In this document: in pieces, positions 8,781 through 16,622 of the stretch
Layout of the letters: the number at the start of each line of letters is the position of its first letter
Position numbering within the stretch: position 1 is the stretch's first letter
Assembly: GCA_017548565.1 (NCBI GenBank)
Contig: JAFYZU010000009.1
Coordinates: 62,001-126,000 of the forward strand
Length of the DNA stretch: 64,000 nt
Reading direction: 5' to 3'
Source: Treponema sp.
Lineage (GTDB): Bacteria; Spirochaetota; Spirochaetia; Treponematales; Treponemataceae
Made by a program: the position numbers and the translations under genes
The notes under the pieces: generated by a model
Told to the model about the DNA's origin: nothing
Databases searched by the model: none
The model's input: only the letters and a program-made list of their open reading frames with translations

Positions 8781-9680
8781 GTGAAGAAATGTCAATTTAA
8801 ATTGAATGATACATTTTGCTCTCTTAATTGTGTTGAAATACTTGAACAGCATGGTTCTCATATTACATTCTTTTTAAAACGGAAGGATATTAGTCTTGAA
8901 ATCAAATTGAAAAAAGCATTCGAACAGTTTGTTGATTATGCATCGAAAACTATTAAAAATGCGAAGAAATTTAAAAAAGTCACAAAAATTAAATTCATTT
9001 ATGCTGATTTTTCTGACCGCAAGACTCCTTTACCCCTTCATTTTCTTGGATTTAATCAGGTTCAGCTTGAAAAACTTGAACAGCTTGTTAAAGTTAAACG
9101 AGGCTTTTTCCTTATCACAGGTAAACCTTTGACGGGAAAAACAACGACCGTATTATCGCTTGTTAATAGGATGGTAAAAAAATCCGGAAAAGAAATGAAG
9201 ATTTTTACTGCATTTAAAGACAGACACAATCAAATTGAAGGTGCAGTTTCTGTTGAGCTTTTTGAAGAGCCTTATTCGAAGGTTATACGAAAGATTTGTT
9301 TTCATAAACCGGATATTCTTGTTATAGATGATATAGAAAATGCAAAGACTGGTTTTATAATCCGTAAAGCATTGAAAAACGATATTCTTGTTTTTGCCGT
9401 TCATTGCTCGGAAAATGAAACGACATCTCTCGTTAAACTCCAGAGCTATGGTATTTCCAGACGTCTGCTAGATAAAAATCTGAATGCGGTTATTTTTCAG
9501 GATTTAAATTATTTTGAAGGAGAAATAAGTCTTCTTGCAGATCTGATTATTCCGGATAAGAATAAAAATTATGAACATTTTAATAACTATATGGATGTTA
9601 CGATAAAGGGATTGAATATCCTGAAAAAGAAAATGCCTGTAATTGAAGCGCAGGAAAATACAAAAAGTGAGGTAAAATAA
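8781..9680 (+). CDS. Orphan GspE/PilT-like secretion ATPase domain protein
   Basis: The C-terminal two thirds resemble type II secretion/type IV pilus ATPases. LGFNQVQLEKLEQL is followed by a Walker A (GKPLTGKTTT), a weak Asp box, a Walker B-like KPDILVIDDIE, and a His-box remnant (FAVHCSENET). The usual GE in Walker B is replaced by DD, and the Cys-rich zinc motif of PilB/GspE is absent. The first 90 residues are unlike the known N-terminal domains. Start choice: an ATG at 8757 overlaps the -10 box, while GTG at 8781 lies 6 bases after GGAG, giving 299 residues. No pilin, secretin or pilus genes lie nearby, so the ATPase may act alone or with a distant system. Function is unknown. Confidence 0.7.
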   Translation: MKKCQFKLNDTFCSLNCVEILEQHGSHITFFLKRKDISLEIKLKKAFEQFVDYASKTIKNAKKFKKVTKIKFIYADFSDRKTPLPLHFLGFNQVQLEKLEQLVKVKRGFFLITGKPLTGKTTTVLSLVNRMVKKSGKEMKIFTAFKDRHNQIEGAVSVELFEEPYSKVIRKICFHKPDILVIDDIENAKTGFIIRKALKNDILVFAVHCSENETTSLVKLQSYGISRRLLDKNLNAVIFQDLNYFEGEISLLADLIIPDKNKNYEHFNNYMDVTIKGLNILKKKMPVIEAQENTKSEVK

Positions 9681-9681
9681 A

Positions 9682-9939
9682 ATGTACAGGGCGTTAAAAA
9701 GTTTATGCAGAAATCAGTTTGGTGTAAGGATTACAAGAAACAGAAACAAGCGTGAGGTAAAGGTTATAAGGGATTATTTTTTGCAGAGCGATGTACGGTT
9801 TTCTATCTTTCGCGGTCCGCCATTGGAGCATCAGTATGTGAAAAATTGTCCGTTATATATTACAGATAAAAAAAGACTCCATGTAAAAAAAACACGGAGC
9901 CCTTTAAAGCTTATAAAGACTTTGTTCAGTTTTATTTAG
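9682..9939 (+). CDS. Possible small basic protein, 85 aa
   Basis: The ATG follows the stop of the GspE-like gene by one base, with GAGGT 9 bases upstream, so coupled translation is possible. The product is Arg/Lys-rich with no recognisable domain. Its last third runs across the terminator hairpin of the opposite cobW-like gene and overlaps that gene's stop by 8 bp. That placement makes a chance open frame quite possible. Confidence 0.3.
   Translation: MYRALKSLCRNQFGVRITRNRNKREVKVIRDYFLQSDVRFSIFRGPPLEHQYVKNCPLYITDKKRLHVKKTRSPLKLIKTLFSFI
9867..9900 (-). terminator. Intrinsic terminator of the CobW-type gene
   Basis: On the minus strand the sequence forms an 8-bp stem (CTCCGTGT with ACATGGAG, one G-U pair) around a run of T, followed by seven T residues at 9867-9874. 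It begins about 30 bp after the stop of the minus-strand GTPase gene. Confidence 0.65.
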
Positions 9940-11113
9940 CAAGACAGTTATCGAGATCTTTCGAAATCTGCTCTTTATCGAGATGTCGTCCGATGATTAC
10001 AAGCTTAATCATACGGTCACCGACTTCTTCGTCCCAGTCTTTTTTCATCTGTGGTTCTTCTTTCAATACCTGTTCGATTTCTGCAGGAGGACAGCTTGCA
10101 AGCCAGTTTCCTGAATATCCTGCCTGGATATTTCTTCCGCTTGTTTCAAGAACGACAGCCATGTCTTCTTCATCGGCGAACCATATTACACCCTTTGAAC
10201 GTATGATGTTTTTCGGCCAGTGAGAAGCGTATTCATCAAGCTTACTGCGGTCGAACGGTTTTCTGCGGTAGTATACAAAGCTTCCTATACCGTATTCATC
10301 TTCACTTTCGCCTTCATGCTTGTGTTCGTGATGATGCTCGTGTTCATCGTGATCATGATGATGCTCTTCGTGATGTTCATGTTCGTCGTGATCATCATCG
10401 TCTTCTTCTGCATCGTGTGCTTCGAGTTCTTTTACCCATCCGGCACTTGCATATACGTCTTCAAAATCGAAACGGTTTGTTCCGATTATTTCTTCTACAG
10501 GGACTTCGCAGCGTGTGGTTTCAATAACTTTTACGGTAGGCTGAATTTTATTGATTACTGCCCGTACCATTTTTAATTGTTCGTCGGTAACAAGGTCTTT
10601 TTTGTTAACGATGAGTGTAGAACAGAATTCAATCTGCTGTATTAAAAGCGATTCGATGTCTTCTTCATCAATGTTCTTTTTAAGAAGAGCCTTTCCTTCA
10701 TCAAATTCATCGACAAGACGACTAGCATCTACAACTCCGACTACATTGTCAAGCTTTCCTATTTCAATTGTTTCAATTGCCTGTGCAATAGGCATCGGCT
10801 CACAAACTCCGGATGCTTCTATCATTATGTAATCGAATTTACCGGTTTTCATCAGACTTTCTATCTGATTTACCATATCGCTTTTTAAGGTACAACAGAT
10901 ACATCCGTTTGTAAGAGGAACAATTGAACTGGAATCTTCAATTTTTGCTTCCTTTGAAATTAAACGTTCATCTACGTTTACTTCACCGATATCGTTGACA
11001 ATAACGGCAACCTTATATCCTTTCTGATTTGTAAGGACTCTGTTGAGCAGTGTTGTCTTTCCGGCACCTAAATAACCGCATAATAATGTAATTGGAATAC
11101 GTTTATCGTTCAT
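9932..11113 (-). CDS. CobW/COG0523 G3E GTPase with His-rich metal loop
   Basis: The 393-residue protein has the G3E GTPase N-domain: a Walker A (GYLGAGKTTLLN), the GCICC metal-binding CxCC motif, IEASGVCEP, and NKKD for guanine recognition. A C-terminal CobW_C domain follows, containing WPKNIIRSKGVIW. Between them, at about residues 240-275, lies an insert of alternating His, Asp and Glu, typical of GTPases that handle Zn, Co or Ni. Relatives (YeiR, ZNG1, CobW) deliver metal to client enzymes under zinc limitation or to cobalamin enzymes; the client here is unknown. An ATG four codons earlier exists, but GGAG lies 6 bases before the ATG at 11113, so I use the latter. Transcribed alone, ending in the hairpin at 9867-9900. 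Confidence 0.88.
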   Translation of the reverse strand: MNDKRIPITLLCGYLGAGKTTLLNRVLTNQKGYKVAVIVNDIGEVNVDERLISKEAKIEDSSSIVPLTNGCICCTLKSDMVNQIESLMKTGKFDYIMIEASGVCEPMPIAQAIETIEIGKLDNVVGVVDASRLVDEFDEGKALLKKNIDEEDIESLLIQQIEFCSTLIVNKKDLVTDEQLKMVRAVINKIQPTVKVIETTRCEVPVEEIIGTNRFDFEDVYASAGWVKELEAHDAEEDDDDHDEHEHHEEHHHDHDEHEHHHEHKHEGESEDEYGIGSFVYYRRKPFDRSKLDEYASHWPKNIIRSKGVIWFADEEDMAVVLETSGRNIQAGYSGNWLASCPPAEIEQVLKEEPQMKKDWDEEVGDRMIKLVIIGRHLDKEQISKDLDNCLAK

Positions 11114-11217
11114 TTTACACTCCATTTTTAATAAATATAATAAAAAAAACGCATAAAGTACAGAAAATAATTATTTAAATCCTGAATATGTGTGATATAA
11201 TATTCTGACGGAAGGAT

Positions 11218-13164
11218 ATGGGGCGTAGAAAACGGATTGGGTTAATTACAATTTCTCCAGAGCGTGATTATCAGAGACGCATCATAAAGGGTATTTTAAA
11301 GCAATGCCAGAAATATGATTATGATGTTTTTATGTTTTCTTCGATGGTCCAACACAGTCTGTTTTTCAAGGATTATCTTCAGGGTGAATTGAATATCTAT
11401 AATCTTATAAATTTTGATCTCCTTGATGCAGTTATAATTACGCCTGTTCCCATGACTGACGACCATGATTATACGCTTGTTAATTCAATTCTTAAAAAGG
11501 TTCAGACGGAATGTAAAAAGCCTGTAATTTCAATAGATCTTGGTTTTGGTGATTATGAAACCGTCTATACCGATGATTTTTCGGCATTTTATTCTATTGC
11601 TCATCATCTTATAACTGTCCACGACTGTAAGGATTTTGCAGTTCTTACAGGGATGAAGGATTATTACGGTTCAATTACAAGACTGAATGGAGTAAAGGCT
11701 GCACTCGAAGCATGTAATTTACCGTTTGATGAAAACAAGGTTTATTACGGTGATTTCTGGTTTGACAGCGGAGAAAAACTAGCCGAGCGTTATATAAGCG
11801 GTGAACTTGAACTTCCGGATGCAGTTGTATGTGCTTCGGATCATATGGCAATAGGGCTTGTAAACCGTCTTATTGAAAACGGAATAAAGGTTCCTCAGGA
11901 TGTTATAGTAACAGGTTACGGGGCAGAACGTGATGCAAGCCTTAATAATCCTCCAATAACTTCATTCTATCCTGAATATCAGCAGACCGGTGAGCTTGCA
12001 GTAAAAAGGATCCATTCAATCTTAACCGGAAATAAAAGTGAAAATGAAAAAATTGATTTTAAGAAAAATCTATGCTTTGGTGCTACCTGTGGCTGTAAAG
12101 AGGATGTAAATTATACCCGTGAAAGATTTAAGACAAGTGAAATGAATTTCAATCACGATTTTCATGATGAAACTGTCTGGAAGGGCGTAGATATGGGAAT
12201 CCTTAATGAAAGCTATCTTTTTGAACGTCTTACTGCTTCTCATACAACTTCGGAATGTTTTAAAAATATTTACGAATCAAAATATCTTCTTCGTCCGTTT
12301 GAAAGTCTTTTTCTCTGCATGAATCAGAACTGGATAGACAGTGACAGTGATCTGAAGGAAGGCTTTACGGAAAAAATGCATCTTCTCATTTATGCAGATA
12401 ACCTGAACGATAAACATGGCATTGAGAATCATTCATTTTTAGATAAAGAAAATGAAGTGCTTTTTGATACGAAGGATATGCTTCCTCCCGAACAGTATAT
12501 TCCTCCGTGTGATGAAGCAGTCCTTACATCCTTTGTTTCGGTTCATTTTAATGACATTCCTCTTGGATATGCAGTTGTACGTAATAAGTGCTCTGAAAAT
12601 TTTGTTCCCGGTGCAGTCTGCAGAAATTATATGCGGTATGTTAATAATTCAATTGAAATGATTCGTGCAAGAAACAGGATTGTTTATCTTTCTGAGCATG
12701 ATACAATGACAGGACTTTACAACAGGCTTGGAATGGAAAATGCGTTCAGGGAGCTTGCCGGCGGTATTGAAAAAAGCCAGAAAATGCTTGCAATCGTAAT
12801 CGATATGGATGGCCTTAAGCTTATGAATGATACTTATGGTCATGCTGCAGGAGATGCCGGAATAAAGAAAATTGCAGCTTCAGTACAAAAGATTTCAGAA
12901 AAGCATGAAATATGTGTACGTGGCGGTGGAGATGAATTTTATCTTCTGGGAATCGGCGATTATACTGATGAAAAAGTAAAGGCGAGAATCGAAAAATTTA
13001 ATAAACTGCTTGAAGCATCAGAAAGTGAAGATGATATAAAGGTTGGTGCCAGTTCAGGATATTGTATTCTTCCGTTTACCGAAGAAACTGATTTTAACGA
13101 GGCGCTGGACAGAGCAGATATTCAAATGTATTTACAAAAAAGATCAAAGAAGGATAGAAGGTAA
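11218..13164 (+). CDS. LacI-type sensor domain fused to diguanylate cyclase (GGDEF)
   Basis: Residues 1-285 form a periplasmic-binding-like (LacI/PurR effector) domain: RKRIGLITISPERDYQR, VVCASDHMAIGLVNRL, VPQDVIVTGYG. There is no HTH and no signal peptide, so it should act in the cytoplasm. A short Cys cluster (CFGATCGC) follows at about 285, then a linker domain, then a GGDEF domain from about 490 with LYNRLGMENAF, DMDGLKLMNDTYGHAAGD and an intact GGDEF (RGGGDEFYLL). The inhibitory RxxD site is absent. The protein should make c-di-GMP, perhaps in response to a sugar or similar small ligand. The -10 TATAAT is at 11196-11201, leaving about 10 bases of leader. The GGDEF/EAL gene follows after 27 bp. 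A paralogue is at 20301-22289. Confidence 0.87.
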   Translation: MGRRKRIGLITISPERDYQRRIIKGILKQCQKYDYDVFMFSSMVQHSLFFKDYLQGELNIYNLINFDLLDAVIITPVPMTDDHDYTLVNSILKKVQTECKKPVISIDLGFGDYETVYTDDFSAFYSIAHHLITVHDCKDFAVLTGMKDYYGSITRLNGVKAALEACNLPFDENKVYYGDFWFDSGEKLAERYISGELELPDAVVCASDHMAIGLVNRLIENGIKVPQDVIVTGYGAERDASLNNPPITSFYPEYQQTGELAVKRIHSILTGNKSENEKIDFKKNLCFGATCGCKEDVNYTRERFKTSEMNFNHDFHDETVWKGVDMGILNESYLFERLTASHTTSECFKNIYESKYLLRPFESLFLCMNQNWIDSDSDLKEGFTEKMHLLIYADNLNDKHGIENHSFLDKENEVLFDTKDMLPPEQYIPPCDEAVLTSFVSVHFNDIPLGYAVVRNKCSENFVPGAVCRNYMRYVNNSIEMIRARNRIVYLSEHDTMTGLYNRLGMENAFRELAGGIEKSQKMLAIVIDMDGLKLMNDTYGHAAGDAGIKKIAASVQKISEKHEICVRGGGDEFYLLGIGDYTDEKVKARIEKFNKLLEASESEDDIKVGASSGYCILPFTEETDFNEALDRADIQMYLQKRSKKDRR

Positions 13165-13191
13165 AAGACAATTACAGCAGGAGGAGATATC

Positions 13192-15630
13192 ATGAGCAGA
13201 GATTATACAAATAATATTCTGATTATTTATGATATTGAATTAAAAAAGTTTTCTTATCCTGTACAGATTAATAATTTCTTTGATGCTGATTTCTGTAACC
13301 GTTCATTTTTTTCGGTTTTGAGGGATGAAGGAATTGCTACTAAGGTAACGGTAGCTCTCCTTGAAGAAAAATTTAATCAGATTATACAGAGCGATGAAGA
13401 GGTTTATTATACAAAATGTCATTTAAAGGCTGAATATGATCTTGAAAAATGGTTTACGGTAGGCTTTATAAAATCTGAAAAAAAGACCATTCTAATTACA
13501 ATAACAGATACAAATGATGACGCCGATTATACGCATCATCTTGAAAGACTTGTCGAGTACGATGAGCTTACAGGGTTATATTCACGAAGAAAATTCACGC
13601 AGCAGGTTAACTCAATAATGCTTTCGGATAAAAAGGAACTGCTAAGCGGAAAATATGCAATTGTTTATTTTGACATCCAGCGTTTTAAAGCAATTAATGA
13701 CTTGTTCGGAAAAGCAGGCGGCGATATGCTGTTGATTCACATAAGCGAGGTTATTCATAAGCTCATAAGTGAAGTTGGTTTTGCAAGCCGAATTGAAGCA
13801 GACCGTTTTGTCATTTTCATAAGGATGTCTGGCTTAAAGCTTAAGAATCTTCTTGATGAACTGATTACAGAGATTAAGGATTATAATCTTGTTTTTGATA
13901 TAGAATGTAATCTTGGTGTTTATGTAATAAAAGAACACATTTCTGCTTCTGTAATGATTGACAGGGCGAGTCTTGCACAGAAGATTGTTAAGGGAAATTA
14001 TCAGAAACGATATCTGTTTTACGATGAATCGTTCAGAAATGATCTTTTGTCCGAGCAGGAAATTTCGGGTTCAATGGATAAGGCTCTGGAAACGAATCAG
14101 TTCATAACATATTATCAGCCTCAGTATGATCATGGAACTGGAATGCTGATTGGAGCGGAAGCGCTTGTAAGATGGAATCATCCGGAAAAAGGGCTTATCT
14201 CTCCTGCAACTTTCATTCCTCTTTTTGAGCAGAACGGTTTTATTACTGTGCTCGACATGCATGTTTTTGAGCTCACTTGTAAGTTCATCAGAAAATGCCT
14301 TGATAAGAAAATTCATGTTGTGCCTGTTTCTACGAATTTTTCCCGCTATGATATATTCCAGGATGATTTTGTAGAAAAGCTTGAAGTAATACGTTCGCGT
14401 TATGCTGTCCCTGTAAAAAAGCTCAGGATTGAAATTACTGAATCTGCGGCATCAGGCGGAAGTTCCTATACAAATAAGATTGTAAAGAAGCTTCACAAAT
14501 ATGGATATGTTGTAGAGATGGATGATTTTGGAAGCGGTTATTCTTCACTCAATGTTTTAAAGGACATTGCTTTTGATATCATCAAGCTGGATATGAAATT
14601 CCTTTCAGATAAAACAGGAAGCAGAAGGGGAGGCATAATCTTAACTTCAATCATCAATATGGCAAGATGGCTTAAGATGCCTGTAATTGCAGAAGGTGTT
14701 GAAGATATTAAACAGGCTGATTATTTAAAGAGCATCGGCTGTAATTCAATTCAGGGATTTTTATATTCAAAGCCGCTTCCTGAAGACAGATTTGAAGATA
14801 TTCTTGTTTCAAAGCCTCATGGACTTCCTGACTCAGAGGTTGAATTTGTTAATAACTTTGATTCGGTTAATTTCTGGTCACCAGGGTCGCAGGAAAGTCT
14901 TTTGTTTAATTCCTTTGTAGGTCCGGCAGCTATGTTCATCTATCATAATAAAAAACTGGAGATTCTTCGTGTAAATAAAAAATATGTGCAAGAGCTTGGG
15001 ATGAATAATAATGTTTCTGAGCTTGTAAGTCAGGATATCCTTAAAACTATGGATAAGGAAAATCAGGAACTATACATCAGGATGATTGAGGATGCAATTT
15101 CTTCAAAAGAAGAAAAGACCTGTGAAACCTGGCGTAATATTGAATCTGAATGCTGTGGCGAAGAAAAAATCTGCATAAGGACAAACATTATGCTTATTGC
15201 AAAAAACTCAAAGACTTATATGTTCTATGCAAGTGTAAGGAATGTTACGAAAGAAAAGAAAGCGTCCATTCAGTTTGTTGAAAATGAACGGCGTTTTAAA
15301 ATGGCAAGTGAACAGGCAAATATATATTACTGGGAATATAATATACTTACAAAAGAAATGTTTCCATGTTTCCGATGCATGAGGGATCTTGGACTTCCAC
15401 TCGTCGTAAAAAATTATCCTGAGCCTGCAATAGACATGGGAATTATACCGAAGGATTATGCAGATATTTATCGTACGGTTCATAAACGCCTTGAAAGCGG
15501 AGAAAAGAGCATTGAACTGGAAATCCCGTTAACTGTTGGAAGGATTCCGTTTAAGGTTCGTTATACTACGGAATTCAATTCTGCAGGACGACCGGTTAAG
15601 GCGTATGGTTCTGCCACCTGCATTGATTAA
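13192..15630 (+). CDS. GGDEF-EAL-PAS protein, probable c-di-GMP phosphodiesterase
   Basis: The 812-residue cytoplasmic protein has four parts: an unassigned N-terminal 115 residues; a GGDEF-fold domain whose active site is lost (EADRF where GGDEF should be); an EAL domain at about 280-540; and a PAS-like C-terminal half. The EAL site looks complete: GAEALVRW, the Asn in TNFSR, EITES, DDFGSGYSS, IIKLD and IAEGVED. I therefore infer c-di-GMP hydrolysis, with the dead GGDEF domain perhaps binding GTP or c-di-GMP as a regulator. A strong ribosome binding site (AGGAGGAG) precedes the ATG. It sits 27 bp after a diguanylate cyclase gene, so a synthase and a hydrolase are probably made from one mRNA. 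Confidence 0.87.
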   Translation: MSRDYTNNILIIYDIELKKFSYPVQINNFFDADFCNRSFFSVLRDEGIATKVTVALLEEKFNQIIQSDEEVYYTKCHLKAEYDLEKWFTVGFIKSEKKTILITITDTNDDADYTHHLERLVEYDELTGLYSRRKFTQQVNSIMLSDKKELLSGKYAIVYFDIQRFKAINDLFGKAGGDMLLIHISEVIHKLISEVGFASRIEADRFVIFIRMSGLKLKNLLDELITEIKDYNLVFDIECNLGVYVIKEHISASVMIDRASLAQKIVKGNYQKRYLFYDESFRNDLLSEQEISGSMDKALETNQFITYYQPQYDHGTGMLIGAEALVRWNHPEKGLISPATFIPLFEQNGFITVLDMHVFELTCKFIRKCLDKKIHVVPVSTNFSRYDIFQDDFVEKLEVIRSRYAVPVKKLRIEITESAASGGSSYTNKIVKKLHKYGYVVEMDDFGSGYSSLNVLKDIAFDIIKLDMKFLSDKTGSRRGGIILTSIINMARWLKMPVIAEGVEDIKQADYLKSIGCNSIQGFLYSKPLPEDRFEDILVSKPHGLPDSEVEFVNNFDSVNFWSPGSQESLLFNSFVGPAAMFIYHNKKLEILRVNKKYVQELGMNNNVSELVSQDILKTMDKENQELYIRMIEDAISSKEEKTCETWRNIESECCGEEKICIRTNIMLIAKNSKTYMFYASVRNVTKEKKASIQFVENERRFKMASEQANIYYWEYNILTKEMFPCFRCMRDLGLPLVVKNYPEPAIDMGIIPKDYADIYRTVHKRLESGEKSIELEIPLTVGRIPFKVRYTTEFNSAGRPVKAYGSATCID

Positions 15631-15655
15631 TAATACAGAATAATCAGTTATTATT

Positions 15656-15737
15656 TTTGATAAAAATACCTCTGGCGTTATTGCATAATTTCTACAAAAT
15701 CAGTAGATTATTAGGAAATATTATTCGAGGTATTAAA
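15656..15737 (+). promoter_or_regulatory. Structured 5' leader that can hide the pdxY ribosome binding site
   Basis: AATACCTC at 15665-15672 is a perfect complement of GAGGTATT at 15727-15734, which contains the ribosome binding site of the kinase gene. Between them, TCTAC (15691-15695) pairs with GTAGA (15703-15707), extended by ATAA/TTAT. The result is a two-part fold that would block translation when closed. No known riboswitch class was recognised. A weak AT-only hairpin followed by T residues (15628-15658) ends the upstream gene. Confidence 0.45.
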
Positions 15738-16598
15738 ATGAAAAGAATCATTACTATTCAGGATATTTCATGTGTCGGTAAATGTTCATTGACAGTAGCA
15801 CTTCCGATTATTTCTGCAATGGGTGTAGAAGCGTGTGTGCTTCCTACGGCAGTTTTATCAACTCATACTGCATTCAAGGGGTTTACTTTCCGCGATTTAA
15901 CACAGGATATAAAACCCATCTGTGATCACTGGAAGAATGAGAAAATTCATTTTGATGCAATTTATACAGGATATCTTGGTTCTTTTGAACAGCTTGATTT
16001 AATGAAGCAGCTTATTGATGATTTCGGCGGTAAAGATACAATTACGATTGTTGATCCATGCATGGCAGATAACGGAAAACTTTATCCGGGCTTTACTCAG
16101 GAATTTGCATTTGCTATGGCTAAGCTTTGTTCGAAAGCAAATGTAATCGTTCCAAATCTTACTGAAGCAAGTTTTATGCTTGGTGTCCCTTATGTTGAAT
16201 CAGGTTATGATCAGGCTTATGTAGAAGATATGCTTAAAAAACTCGCAGCTTTAGGAGCAAAGAAGGTTGTTCTTAAGGGAATTGAATTCAGCGAAAATCA
16301 GAAAACAATCAAGGGTGTTAAAGGAAAAATCGGAATTGCCGCATATGATGCTGAACAGAATAGATTCAGCTGGTATTTCCACAAAAAAATGCCGGTAAGC
16401 TTCCACGGAACCGGTGATATTTTTGCAAGCGTTCTAACCGGTGCTTTGATGAAAGGTTTTACCCTTGAAAAAGCATATTCACTTGCAGCAGATTATGTAG
16501 TTGAATCTATAAAAGCAACTCTCAGCCATAAGGATTACAACTGGTACGGTGTTGACTTTGAAGCTGCAATGCCATATCTGGTAAAGAGATGCTTTTAG
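15738..16598 (+). CDS. pdxY: Pyridoxal/pyridoxamine kinase (PdxY/PdxK family)
   Basis: This 286-residue ribokinase-fold enzyme phosphorylates pyridoxal, pyridoxine or pyridoxamine with ATP in the vitamin B6 salvage pathway. Visible blocks are QDISCVGKCSLT near the N-terminus, VLPTAVLSTHT, DPCMADNGKLY, PNLTEASFMLG, and the catalytic HGTGDIFASVL with the general-base Asp. Several hydrophobic codons upstream stay in frame to a TTG at 15657, but that part is not kinase-like. The ATG at 15738 has GAGGT at the right distance. Many enzymes in this window use PLP (HisC, the aminotransferase at 41001), which fits a salvage role. The leader may regulate translation. It ends 24 bp from the convergent protease gene. 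Confidence 0.88.
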   Translation: MKRIITIQDISCVGKCSLTVALPIISAMGVEACVLPTAVLSTHTAFKGFTFRDLTQDIKPICDHWKNEKIHFDAIYTGYLGSFEQLDLMKQLIDDFGGKDTITIVDPCMADNGKLYPGFTQEFAFAMAKLCSKANVIVPNLTEASFMLGVPYVESGYDQAYVEDMLKKLAALGAKKVVLKGIEFSENQKTIKGVKGKIGIAAYDAEQNRFSWYFHKKMPVSFHGTGDIFASVLTGALMKGFTLEKAYSLAADYVVESIKATLSHKDYNWYGVDFEAAMPYLVKRCF

Positions 16599-16622
16599 AA
16601 TATATGTACAGGGTATGAAAGA

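Noticed and set aside
10220-10576. Plus-strand frame of 118 codons with a strongly hydrophobic product
   Set aside because: It lies opposite the His/Asp/Glu-rich part of the CobW-type gene. Antisense of His and Asp codons reads as Met, Val, Ile and Phe, which makes a false membrane-like protein.
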